From contig CM041196.1 in assembly GCA_023078555.1 (NCBI GenBank), forward strand, positions 7,451,985-7,515,984: DNA of 64,000 nucleotides. The letters run 5' to 3'. The notes beneath the pieces were generated by a model that saw only the letters and a program-made list of their open reading frames with translations, was not told where the DNA came from and searched no databases. How positions within the stretch are numbered: the first letter of the stretch is position 1; every line of letters starts with the position of its first letter. Origin of the DNA: Ulva prolifera. Its lineage: Eukaryota; Chlorophyta; Ulvophyceae; Ulvales; Ulvaceae. The position numbers and the translations under genes are program-made. This document shows, piece by piece, positions 12,382-22,664 of the stretch.

Positions 12382-13147
12382 ATGGAAGATATTAGACTAC
12401 AGCCAGTCAACCAAATGCAACAGGTCCAAGCAGCTGGGCAAGAGAATTTGCCCAAGGACCAACAAGAGAAGCTGCCTGCATACTCGGAACGATACTACGA
12501 TGACTTCTTCGAATACAGGTATGCAGTATAAAATTGTGAAGTAAGTCAGTAACTCAGCGCAAGTCACGACGTCTCTTTGCGCTCAGGCACGTCAGCTTAA
12601 CGATGGAGCAGGCGCAGCGACTGCCGAAGCCAATGAGGATTCTTGCGGAGGTGTGCAATCATCCATGAAAGTACATCATCTGCATGCTGCAGTGTCGGTA
12701 GAACATATGCATACGCGCGTGCATCTGCCCGTCCTTTGCTGCTCCGAAGCGTTGGCTGCGCGCCCGCTCTCGCAGACCCGCCAGCTGTTTTCAGGTGGAA
12801 TGGAGAACTCTCGGTGTGCAACAATCTAAAGGATGGGTGCACTACGCTGTACATCGTCCAGAGCCACACGTCCTGCTTTTCCGGTATGTCGCAACTTTAC
12901 AGCTGGCGTCGAGATGAAGCTCCTGCAATCAACACCTTCTTGCTGTAACTTGTGCATCCTATTTGCCTTCCTCAATGGGTGCCTGCGCTGAAGTATGTGG
13001 CATGTCTACATGCTCACAGTCAACAAACGCACTGGAAATGACTTTGCTGACCTATGCAGGCGGCCAAAATTTTACGGGACGGAAAAGGAAGTCGTCGTTC
13101 CTCGATCCCTGCTTGAGCCTGACAATCAGAACATGCCCATGAATTAG
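12382..13147 (+). CDS. CKS1: Cyclin-dependent kinase regulatory subunit (CKS1 family)
   Basis: Four exons join in phase: 12382-12518, 12587-12650, 12795-12883 and 13060-13147, giving 125 residues. The CKS fold is unmistakable: [17 protein letters not shown], then [10 protein letters not shown], then [19 protein letters not shown] and [12 protein letters not shown]. This covers the CDK-contact surface, the anion-binding pocket and the HxPEPH hinge that controls domain-swapped dimers. CKS proteins dock CDK-cyclin complexes onto phosphorylated substrates and act in nucleus and cytosol during the cell cycle. Compared with the usual 80-110 residues, this one has about 30 extra Gln-rich N-terminal residues and about 17 C-terminal residues ending NQNMPMN. 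The introns fall inside the most conserved part, so the joins are well constrained. Confidence 0.95.
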
Positions 13148-14218
13148 CTGGCATTGAAGCCAGTGTCAAGCCAAGGTCTTGGGTACCTTTGAGCCACTAG
13201 TAATATTACACTTGCATATACAGTGTTCCAGCCGATGCCAACCGAATGATCTAGCACCTAAGTTCAGCCTGGAGCGATTTCATTCGGTTTTGGGGTGTGG
13301 TCATGATGAATTGTGTACATCTCATAGGAGATCAACTGCTGGTAAGCGATTTGCATAGCAGGTGGTTACAAGTGGTCCTTCTGCTCACTGACATATATGA
13401 TGCACTGCTGTATCATGTGCTTCATCTGCGGCTCCATGATCGAGATGCCACAGCTGCTTGAAGCGCTATGTCTATGGCGGATGCCTGACATGTCATTGTA
13501 CAGCTCGAGGAAAGGTCGTCTGCAAAGGTCGCGTGATGTTGTGAATATTTTTTGCTGTGGAATCCTAGGTATTGGCTGTTCAGTTGCTGTGCACATGTAC
13601 AGCGTTGCAGGGGCTGTTCCTCGTAAGTGATGTCGCCCGTTCTGCTATTGCATGTTCATTTGTGATCCGCAATAATCAATCATATGTGGATGCATGCATT
13701 GCAATGCACATCTGGTTTGAAGGAACGACGTTGATGGGAGGTCGGGCAGGATAAACATGCGGTTTCGGCAATCCAAATTTGTGAACCCTAGTTTCTCTTG
13801 GTTTCTTGTTGCACTGAATATCTCGGGATCGCATCTAGGATTGCCAGTGCTCTTTGATTCACTCGTACCTGCATGCTTGATGACAGTTGAGGATATCGCT
13901 GGAGTTGCCATCATGAGCTGCTTGGACGTTGCCACTGTGCTGTATGTCCATTGCTGTGCTGTGATCACATTCGGTCATATCAGCGCGTGTAATCCCAGAT
14001 TCAAATCTGAACATCCTGATGTACTATCTCGATATATCACAGTCCGCATCGTCTTGTCGATGCCCGTGAGGCCACAGTGCAAGTGCGGCCGTGTATGTTT
14101 CTACGTCGTATGCGCGCTTAACAGCTTTTCTATGTCGCTAGCCCTCGCGCATAGGCCGATTGTTTGTCGGCACACGCTGTACCCCAACGTTGCCTCACAT
14201 GTCTGACATATTAAAGAA
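13148..14218. other. Intergenic region
   Basis: Short open stretches on both strands here show no family motif, and none has the exon-intron structure of the neighbouring genes. It should contain the CKS1 3' UTR and the promoter of the MIF4G gene. Confidence 0.3.
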
Positions 14219-15293
14219 ATGACCGCTCCCGTCCTTAAGAGTGTGAAACAGAAAGCTGCTGACGTTCAAGCTTTTGCCAAGACCCTTGCTGCGGATCCAA
14301 GCGGGATTTCGTCAGCTATCGCTGAATGCGCCCGTGTGACGATATCGTCTCCCGCACATCTGCGCACTAAGGCTGAGGCCATACTCAATGTCGCCCTGGA
14401 ATCTACGCCACCTGCCTGCAAGACCTTGGCAGTTTTCTGCAGGCGCTTGCACGATCGATATCCCAGGTAAGCCCTACATTCTTCACGACACAGCTGTCCC
14501 CTGGTGAAATTCTCCCGCCTTCTTGACCATTCATATTTCCTGAAACATTTCTCATTATTCCATCGACATCGCTTTCGGGGTTTCCAGCCGCCCGTTTATC
14601 GTTTCCATCACCTCAGATGTCGCGGTTATATAGCTCCTGAGGCGACGCTGATTGGCAGCGCCAAGTTTTTGAATTTGGGACTCACCGTCACCTGTTTGCA
14701 GATTCAAGTTAGAAAATGGCAGCACTGTGACATTTGCATCGGTGATGTTCCATTCATGCCAAGCGGAGTTGTCATCTCTCCATGACAGTGTGCAACAACT
14801 TCGTGACGATGTGAGCAATGAAAATGTTCTCTACGAAGTCAATTCCTTACGGCAGCCAAGCAGCAGTCCTGAAATTGTCGAAGTCACTGGCAACATCACC
14901 CAGCCTAAAAGTGATCAGTGCACCACCTGGACGGAGGCAACTAGATGCCTGAAGCACCTTGATGCTTTGCAAATTTTTATCGCATGCCTGTACACTCAAG
15001 ATGTTGTTCCCGAAGATTTTGTCCACAAGGTCTTGGACAGCTATAGATTCTCTTCATTGTCATGGCCAGCACCTGCTCGCAACGTTGGAATTATGAGTGC
15101 ATGCGACATGATGACATTTTGCGGGAAGCGATTAGAAAAGCTTGGCAGCCTTTGCCATGTCATGCCAGATTGGTATTCATACTTACGCTCCTTGCAACAG
15201 GATCTCAGTATTGCACGACAGGTTCATAACCGAATAGCATATATTATCAATCTAAGGGAAAGCAAATGGGTTCCTGAGAGTGTATCAATCTAA
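14219..15293 (+). CDS. Single-domain MIF4G protein (eIF4G/CTIF-like)
   Basis: Two exons, 14219-14466 and 14789-15293, join in phase to give about 250 residues. Exon 1 ends in ILNVALESTPPACKTLAVFC, the first HEAT-like helix pair of MIF4G domains. Exon 2 has LQIFIACLYTQDVVPEDFVH and, near the end, ARQVHNRIAYIINLRESKWV, which matches the helix carrying the RIRFMLQDVIDLR-type signature of eIF4G. MIF4G domains bind the helicase eIF4A or other RNA-helicase partners in translation initiation or mRNA decay. No second HEAT domain or eIF4E-binding motif is visible, so this is closer in size to MIF4GD or PAIP1-like proteins than to eIF4G. The stop lies inside a tandem duplication of about 38 bases (15248-15321), so the C-terminus may be recently altered. 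Confidence 0.7.
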
Positions 15294-15321
15294 GGGGAAA
15301 CAAATGGGTTCCTGAGAGTGT
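15248..15321 (+). repeat. Tandem duplication of about 38 bases spanning a stop codon
   Basis: The unit beginning CAATCTAAGGGAAAGCAAAT (15248-15285) is repeated from 15286 as CAATCTAAGGGGAAACAAAT, both continuing to GGGTTCCTGAGAGTGT. The length is not a multiple of three, so the second copy is read in another frame and supplies the TAA at 15291-15293. Confidence 0.9.
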
Positions 15322-15383
15322 TGTAATGTCATAGTCATTGCTACACATTCATTGTCACTGCTGTGTCAAGCCTGGAACGAAGT

Positions 15384-16916
15384 TTACAATCGCTCGCTTG
15401 CAGATGCGATAGCTGAGCTGACCCAGCCATCTATGTCAGATATGAGTCCATCTCTTCGAAATCGAATTGTGTGATACTTCGTTCCGTCCCACACCTGGAC
15501 TTCATCCACTGGCAAAGCTAGCCGTGATGTCGAAGATATCATGCAGCCCTGCCACTGCTCAATGTCATTAATACTGGGAGCTTGTAGCCTCACGTTAACT
15601 CCATTTGCTTTGCACTGCTGCAATATGAAGTCTCTGACTGTGCCAAGAAGGATGCCTTCTCCAGCAGTCCACAACTCACCATCAATAAGTGCAAAAAAGT
15701 TTGATGTAGTCCCCTCGAGCACAGATGATTCTGCACACAATGGCACTTCGTTGGTGTTGAAAACTTAGGTCTTGGTGCAATGAGCAGGTGTTGTGACCTC
15801 AGATGGCCACCCAGTAGGGCTGCATTGACCCTACCGTTGCTTGGTCATGACTGCAGAAAAGTTTCTTGACGTCAGCATTCACACATTGATATCTTTTCCT
15901 CGGCCATTGATGGCTGCCTCGCAGTAGTACGTCACATAGCAGACCTGTCGCCTGTCATGCACCTTTTCAAACAGCAGGGCACCTGCTCTTTGAGCTCTGG
16001 TGTGGCGCCCACACTTCATGTACAGCCAGGAAGCAAACCTGGCGTTGATAGAAGTACTTCATTGACATCTGCAGGTTTGTCTTTCTCAAGAATCTCCCTG
16101 TCCCGAACCCACTCACTGTCCTTTGCTAGAGCGTTTTGCCGTGGCACTCCCTTGATCTGCAGAGTGCAAGGTTTGCATGAGCCCTAGGAAGTCATATGCT
16201 GTCGTGACCAGTGGTTTGCAATCGCCCCTTCCACCAGAGCCCCTGTAACTGCATATTATGGGAGAGTCACCTGCACTTTTACGGGCTGCTGTGGACGAGG
16301 GGGCATAGGGGACGCATGCGTTTCTAAGCATGCGTGGCCATTGTGCCAGTGGGACAGCAATGTCAACTTGATTTCTCCCTGGTGCTCTGGGCATGCTTCA
16401 GAAAATGTTCTGATAGCAGACAGCATGCTGCTGATCACTTGAGGCCGAAGAAGCTCTGCGTTGACAAGCTCAGATGGGGCTTCCATACCATCGCTAGCAG
16501 CCATGAGCGCTGCACTTTCAGCCATACGATTGATGTGGAATGACAGATCAAATACTTTGTCTCGGTTCACAGTCCGAGCGGTTGTGTAAGCTCCTACAGC
16601 AGTGCTGATGTTGTCAAGTACAGTTCTATCTCATGGCCGTTCGAGTCGGAATGAGGATGAGGAACAACTGCAGCCATTGGCAACGTTTGTGGTCGTCCAT
16701 ATCAGAGCCTCGGAGGCATATTGCACGACAGATGCGTGTGCTGCAATTAACATTTCACTCAATGTGCAGCTCGCGGCAGACATTACGCTGACACGCTTAC
16801 CTCGAGGAGCATGGCGAAGCCACTCTGCTGCAGACTCGGAGGTCTGCGAGGCTGCCCCGTTGCGGCAGATGCCATACACCGGCTTGGTAATGACGTCCGG
16901 TACTGCAGCTGCCATG
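15384..16916 (-). CDS. Class IV (PLP-dependent) aminotransferase, D-amino-acid/aminodeoxychorismate lyase-like
   Basis: The start I favour is the ATG at 16916 (MAAAVPDVITKPVYGICRNG). Later exons carry GAYTTARTVNRDKVFDLSFH and INRMAESA (about 16595-16500), EWVRDREILEKDKPADVNEV near 16060, and in the last exon SVLEGTTSNFFALIDGELW and GILLGTVRDFILQQC. VNEVLL plus EGTTSNFF is the PLP-pocket signature of fold-type IV enzymes, and GILLGTVRD follows the substrate loop. The WVRDRxxLEKxKPxxVNE segment is characteristic of the plant class IV group related to D-amino-acid transaminases. Likely reaction: transamination of an amino acid, or elimination of pyruvate from aminodeoxychorismate in folate synthesis; sequence alone does not decide. 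Exon joins between these blocks are approximate, and a frame change near 16640 is not resolved. Confidence 0.8.
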
Positions 16917-17435
16917 CAGATATGTCTGCTGTAGGTCAAGGTGATGCGTGCGCTAGATCGACACTGCCCAAGACCATGCAGTCCTAAGGCGTGGTAAATC
17001 ATCCCTAGTCTACAATGTCCTGAAGCACTGAGAATGATGCATTGTGTTAGTATATGCCAAAACAATGAGGAACAGCAATTCTATTCAGCATAGCCGCTGG
17101 TAGGTGATTTCACTGAAGCTTGGGAGAGCGCTGAACATTGTGAAGCATCTAGCGAACTCGGCGCTCACGCAGGATAAACGCTTGCAGTCAACCTCTAGAC
17201 ACAGCTCGGGCATATTCGCTGTGCACGTCCTAGTCATCGCCCTGGTATCCATCACGAAGCCAGCTTGTTATCAACAGCTTAACACAGTAGATAGCGCGCA
17301 TGATCACTGGCTTGTCGTAGCTGTGCATACTACCTGCGGGAAGTGCGACACTAGTTGGGACAGGCTGGCAGCATTTCCAAAATGCGATGGAATGGATCAA
17401 CACGATGGTCAGCACGCTCGATCTGACGCCTCAGC

Positions 17436-20400
17436 ATGATATTTTTGTGGACGGTTATCCGATGGGGCTTGGCCATCTCAGCAGCGGTCACGCCGCTGAC
17501 TAGCGTGTATGCCACAGGCGGGCCACGTACCAACGATCTCGCCCATGACCCCCGTGTTTGCGTGATCATAAGGACATACTGGAAGCATGGGCTCGGTCAA
17601 GTTGGGCTTCTCCAACGCCTGATTCAAAGCCTGAGAAGGCAGACACACGCTAGGTGCGTGCATGGCAACGCTGAGTGCGTTGCGCCTGAATAGTTGTCTC
17701 TTCGACGAATTGGACAGTTACATAATGGTAGTTTGAACATTATTCAATGCCAAGTATGCAGATCGGACTCGCCGGTGCGAAATGTCGCACGCCTCTCGAC
17801 AGATCATTGCAACATGATTGCTTGAACAACAGCGTATCCCTCATGCTGCACATGCTTTGAACAAATTTGCCACTGAATACAGCACATCGCAAGTCGGGTA
17901 TGTATATACGATTCGAGGACGTTGTACTCAAGAACGTATGATCTTTGTCGCGGACACAAAACACTTTCGTGTCTCTGTTGGCGCCTCGTATACCGATTGT
18001 CTGAGACGGCGGAGAGCTACGCCTGCTGCTGTGCTATGACTTCAGAGCAAGAGATTCCAACAGCCATGTCGATTTCAAGCACATTACCGTGTGATATGTG
18101 TTTTGCAGGTGGGAAGCACAGATACTGGTGATGGACAGCACTCCTTTTTACAATTTGACTGATATCCTGCAGCTACATCAAGATGATCGGTTGTGGGTAT
18201 ATGGGAATTTGGTATGCCCTTGTAGACACTTCTCAAAATGCGCAGATGTGGATTTGACATTGTCGCTATGCAGCGTCAGCAGGCATACACAGGTTCAGCA
18301 GATTCCAGGCAGACGCATTGATTGGCAAGGTCATTCACCGTTTTGTCACAATCATGGCTAGCCCGCTTTGCTCTTGATCGGCGCCTGGCCAGTGTTGGAA
18401 TGTGCATTGCAACCTCAAGTTCTGCCCTCCTCACATAGCTGACATCTGATAAGCTTTCACTCGTATCCGTTCGTTCAATCTCGCCCATTCACGCCATGCG
18501 AAAAAAACCTGCACATCTGTCATCAGCGCACAAAATGCATTGGCTACATTTTATGCTAACCATCGAGATAAGAAATTGAGCTCGAGCAGATGCTGAACAT
18601 TTTATATACTTCGCCAGTTCCAACATTATTCAGTGATCATATTGAGGCTGCTCTGTCATGCTCAGGGCCTGTGGGTGCACACATCCGTGCAGTTGGTGGG
18701 GCACATACAAGACATGTAGCAGCTCGCTGCTCGCTGCTCGCAGCCCAGAGTTGCCCTGCCTTTTGACAAACTGTCACACCTGCTCCTGGCTCTCCATTGT
18801 GATGCTGGTTCGTCTACTCGTGCAAGACACACAATACCACCGACACCGACAATCACAGCACCCAGCAATATTTTCACACAGTCAAGCGAGGTACTACAGC
18901 GGCCGCGATCGCGACAGAATGCAGCAACACGCTATGTCTGCTACGTGCTGTGAGGGCAGCTATAGCCCACCATCTCACGCTCTACAAAGTGCTGTGAAAT
19001 TGGGGCCCCGTTTTGCATATCAATGTTCGTCCGCTCCAGCCATTGTCACGGATCGAGCGTGCCCTCGCCTTTCTCACGCGGTGTTTACAACTTTACCCCT
19101 GCTCTGTGGTGCGCTGTGCACGCTTTGGAAGCTCTGCTCCCTGTTCTCTGGTTTCTCGATGGTTAGCATAAAACCTAGCTGGCATGTCCAGGCCAGTGCA
19201 CTGCAGCTGCTGCAAGAAATGCCATTAGCCTGCACGGCATCCCAGCGACTATTGGCTGAGTTGGACCTGTCACTCCTCGAATGAGAACCGCTGCCCCAAG
19301 TGCATGTGTAGCGCATGTACCTCGACACTCCAGACATGACTCTATCTGTGTGGATATCAACAGGTTGGTGATACATGGCGGCCAAAAACAAAGGATGGGG
19401 CATGGGAACCAGAGTACCACACGCTACTGTATCAGCTGACGGATAAGGCAGCCAGAGGTGTGATCCTGCAGAGGTATCCAGTACGACATCGCGGGAAGTT
19501 CTTTGTCATGCAAACAGGCAAGCGGTAGCATGTTTGCGTGCGTGCACTCTGCTACTCACATCAAGGCACATTTGAAAAGGGTATTTCCTGTTGACCCGGA
19601 CCTATTGGACAGGCAGTGCTTCGTCAGCTCATAGTGGATACGTCCTTGGCTGCCACTCTGCCACGGGGGCTGCATGGCACTGACTCCGGCAAGGTTTAAT
19701 GCAGTCGGACGAATCACAGAGCGCATGCAACACATCTCACAACATAATGTGATCAGCACGACATGCTTGCAGATGTATCACACCGTCTATGAAGCATACA
19801 TGCACTACCATATGAGAGTTGCTTGTGCAGCATGCTCGGCTGACACCGAGTGGGTTCTGTTCACAAATGGCGATAACCTTTACCATAAAGATGCCTTTGC
19901 TGAAGTAGTCGCAGCAGGGCAGGCAGATGCAATTGCAATGGATTTCTACAGTCGGTATTCACGTCCGACAGGGGTGCCCTGTGAACGGTTCCAGGTGAGA
20001 CCCCTCTGCGACATGTCCAATTGCATTCACACAAATGTGTCTTGCAAAAAATATCTTGTTTGAGCCTGCAAGTATGCATGCATGCTTATGTTGCCTTATC
20101 CGTTGGGCAATTGACAACTTCAGGACCAAGGCGTCCAAGCCACGTACTGCCGGCAACTGTGTGCACCACGGAGGTTCCTTGTATAGGCAGGTGCTTGCAC
20201 CATTACTGCATGCGCGCTACCAAGCACCTGCGAGCTGTTTTGTAAACCTGGACTGTTTTGTAAACCTGGACTGCTCAGCCAAGGTCTTATGCATGGGTTG
20301 TTTTGTGCAGCAAGAAAACGGGGCGCCTGTGTGTAAAGTGAACCGAATGCGGTGGTGTCATACTGACCTGGGCTCTGTAGCATACCGTTGGAGCAAGCTC

Positions 20401-20601
20401 GTGAAGGAGGACCTCCGATTCGCATCGATGCAGGCACAGGGGCGGTTTACAGGACAGGATGCATTGATGGCAGAAGCCATCACAGACGCTGGCTGGAACA
20501 TCGTGCATCTGCGGGGCAAGTGCCTGTTTGATCAAGGGCCCAATCCAACCATGTGTGCACGCATGGGAGGTGTGTCCCCCGCTTCAACTGCCAAAACATA
20601 A
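17436..20601 (+). CDS. Glycosyltransferase-like (GT-A fold) protein with signal peptide
   Basis: Exon 1 (17436-17653) begins with a hydrophobic signal-like segment (MIFLWTVIRWGLAISAA) and then RVCVIIRTYWKHG and QRLIQSLRRQTHA, the first strand and helix of a GT2-type Rossmann fold. Exon 2 (18109-18211) joins in phase with WEAQILVMDSTPFYNLTDIL. After a long interval, an exon from about 19772 has TEWVLFTNGDNLYHKDAF, where NGDN takes the place of the DxD metal motif. The last exon (about 20311-20601) has NRMRWCHTDLGSVAYRW, FTGQDALMAEAITDAGWNIV and CLFDQGPNPTMC, resembling the acceptor-site half of algal glycosyltransferase-like proteins. It probably acts in the ER or Golgi or outside the cell. 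The donor sugar cannot be told from sequence. At least one middle exon (18.2-19.7 kb) may be missing from this model. Confidence 0.65.
20235..20270 (+). repeat. Perfect 18-base tandem repeat in a glycosyltransferase-gene intron
   Basis: CTGTTTTGTAAACCTGGA occurs twice without a gap (20235-20252 and 20253-20270), about 40 bases before the probable acceptor of the last exon. Confidence 0.9.
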
Positions 20602-20989
20602 GTCGACGCACAGAAGTTGGTCCGGCATATATGAAAAGGTAACTCCAGCCCGATCACAGATGCCGCTTAAGTAGCATTGTGCCTCTGAACTTTCACAGCC
20701 CTGAATTGCAAATGCCTGCTTCAAGTGGGATCTGCCATTGCAAGGCCGAGGTAGTCAACGTCACTGTATCAGTCAAAGTGGCTGCTGTTTACGATCCAGG
20801 CATTTGTTCCTGATTGCGAATTGGCGCGTGACATTATAACGTCCACGTTCATCTCAGGTTGTCTCAGGTTGGGTGCACAAAGGATCGCACAAGACACACA
20901 TACTACATGCTATCCTACAGCACCTCAATGCCATGGAGTTGCACACATGGAGTAGAACTCTGGTGATTCAGGCATTTGGGATGACAGGA

Positions 20990-22045
20990 AGAGCGCAACC
21001 ACAGCAGACTTTGGAGGTCACTGCAATTTTGACACTGACATTGACGAGTTTCGGAATGACTCGTCTGTGGAGGTTGTGAATGTAACACTTGCAAATGATG
21101 GGGCCATTGAAGGGTTGGCGCTTGCCTCAGATGAGACCCTAGAAAGCAATTACATTTTTTGCATTCGCCCCGTCAAAAATTTCAGGCACATGCTGATCCC
21201 GGCCTTTGGAGAAGCGTGTGTAGAAGACGTCGACCGGCATTTGTATCTCGAGTATCAGGTATGCTCACCAGTGATACCAGTGTAGTCTGCCTCTTAACAG
21301 CTGCTACAGTTGGCTAGTCACGATTATACCAGTGCATGACTAAAGCGACTTATGGCAGGGACAGACAACACAGAGACATGACCAGCACCCCAAAGCCAGA
21401 GAACGGTCCATTGCTTCGAGATCTAGCTGGAAGCTCCTTAAGAACGGTCGAGGCCACGATGAACTATAGAAGCAGCTGATTTAGCTGTTGTGAATATGGC
21501 CTCTTGGCTGCCACTGATCTGAATGTCGCTGTAAGTGCGACTAACCCCATGCTTGCTGAGATATACATGTCCGCCAAGAGGTTGTTGAGCATCCATGACC
21601 TCTCGCATGTTCTCATGACACATCAACGCAGTTTGGTCTGGAGAACCAAATACGATGCCAGCGCTGTGCAATAATAATGACCACTTCAGTCGCTCGAGAC
21701 AGTGGGCTGGGTTTGCACCGTACACTGCTGTACGCCGTTTGTTTGTGTCGTTATTTACTTCGGCCTGACATTGTCATCCCGCATGTCATGTACAGCAATC
21801 TGCGAGGGCTGAAAGACTCCCTGAAACTCGAGTTGATGTTCAGGCTGTTCTGGGACGGCCAATATGCAGAGTTGTTCTTGCAAATGAATTGTTTGGAAGC
21901 TGAAAAGTTGTCTCATTTACGCGGCTTGTCACATGCAAATGCTGTTCGTGGATTGTGCTACGGTGTTGCAACAGAGACTTGCCGTCTGGACACCCAAACA
22001 TCAAGAATGCGTGCTTCCCCCGATTGTCCAGGTCCAGGGACCTAA
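20990..22045 (+). CDS. Unrecognised protein, at least two exons
   Basis: I do not recognise this gene. An exon ending near 21258 encodes VEVVNVTLANDGAIEGLALA, then a segment with NYIFCIRPVKNF and ACVEDVDRHLYLEYQ before a GTATGC donor. A second open stretch, about 21760-22040, has balanced composition with charged helices (GLKDSLKLELMFRLFWDGQY and CLEAEKLSHLRG). Both have amino-acid use like real exons and lie on the same strand, but I could not join them or find a start. They could be further exons of the upstream glycosyltransferase-like gene if its TAA at 20599-20601 is bypassed by splicing, or a separate gene. Confidence 0.3.
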
Positions 22046-22664
22046 CAGATCTCATGCTCCTTCAAAACCGAACCTTATGCCACAAGGTGTCTTTAACAGA
22101 TCGATTCAATAAACTCTGGACTGCCTTGATCAATAGATGGTCTCACTGAAGAAGTGTCAGTTTGTGCAAGCCTGTCACCGATGCAAACGAGGTCATGCCA
22201 TGCACTCTGTGGCTCTGTTTACTTGCCGTGACGCGCAGTACATTCGATCAATAAATGCAGTTTTGTTGTCATACTGAATGTCCAGAATGCTCATTGCAAG
22301 CCTAGCAGATGACATGGCCACCTGCTTGGCTCATGATTCTGCCACTGCAGTAATGCTTCCGGAAGTGAGCGTCTGGATTTCAGCACAACTTTTGTAAGAA
22401 ATGTTAGCTGCAATGTCAGCCGAATTGATGTAAGATCATCTTTCCAAACGCAGAAGTACCCCCAACGTTGGCATGAAGAACATGCTGCAACATTTCAAGG
22501 ATCATCGTGTGCATGGCAGCTTTTGAGTGCGTGTCTGTCAACTGAGCGCATACGAGATACTCAGAGCAACGTGTGTAACACGATGTCAACTAGCCCATGT
22601 GCCTATGTCTCTTGCATGCTCCATGCATGTTTGTGAGAAGGCCGACCGACTCAGAGGTGTTGGA
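22046..22664. other. Intergenic region
   Basis: No coding signal was recognised. It lies between the unrecognised plus-strand exons and the stop of the minus-strand p25-alpha gene. Confidence 0.3.

Noticed and set aside
21438-21725. 95-codon minus-strand frame between plus-strand exons
   Set aside because: Reasonable composition but no recognised motif or splice partners, and it overlaps the likely plus-strand transcript.
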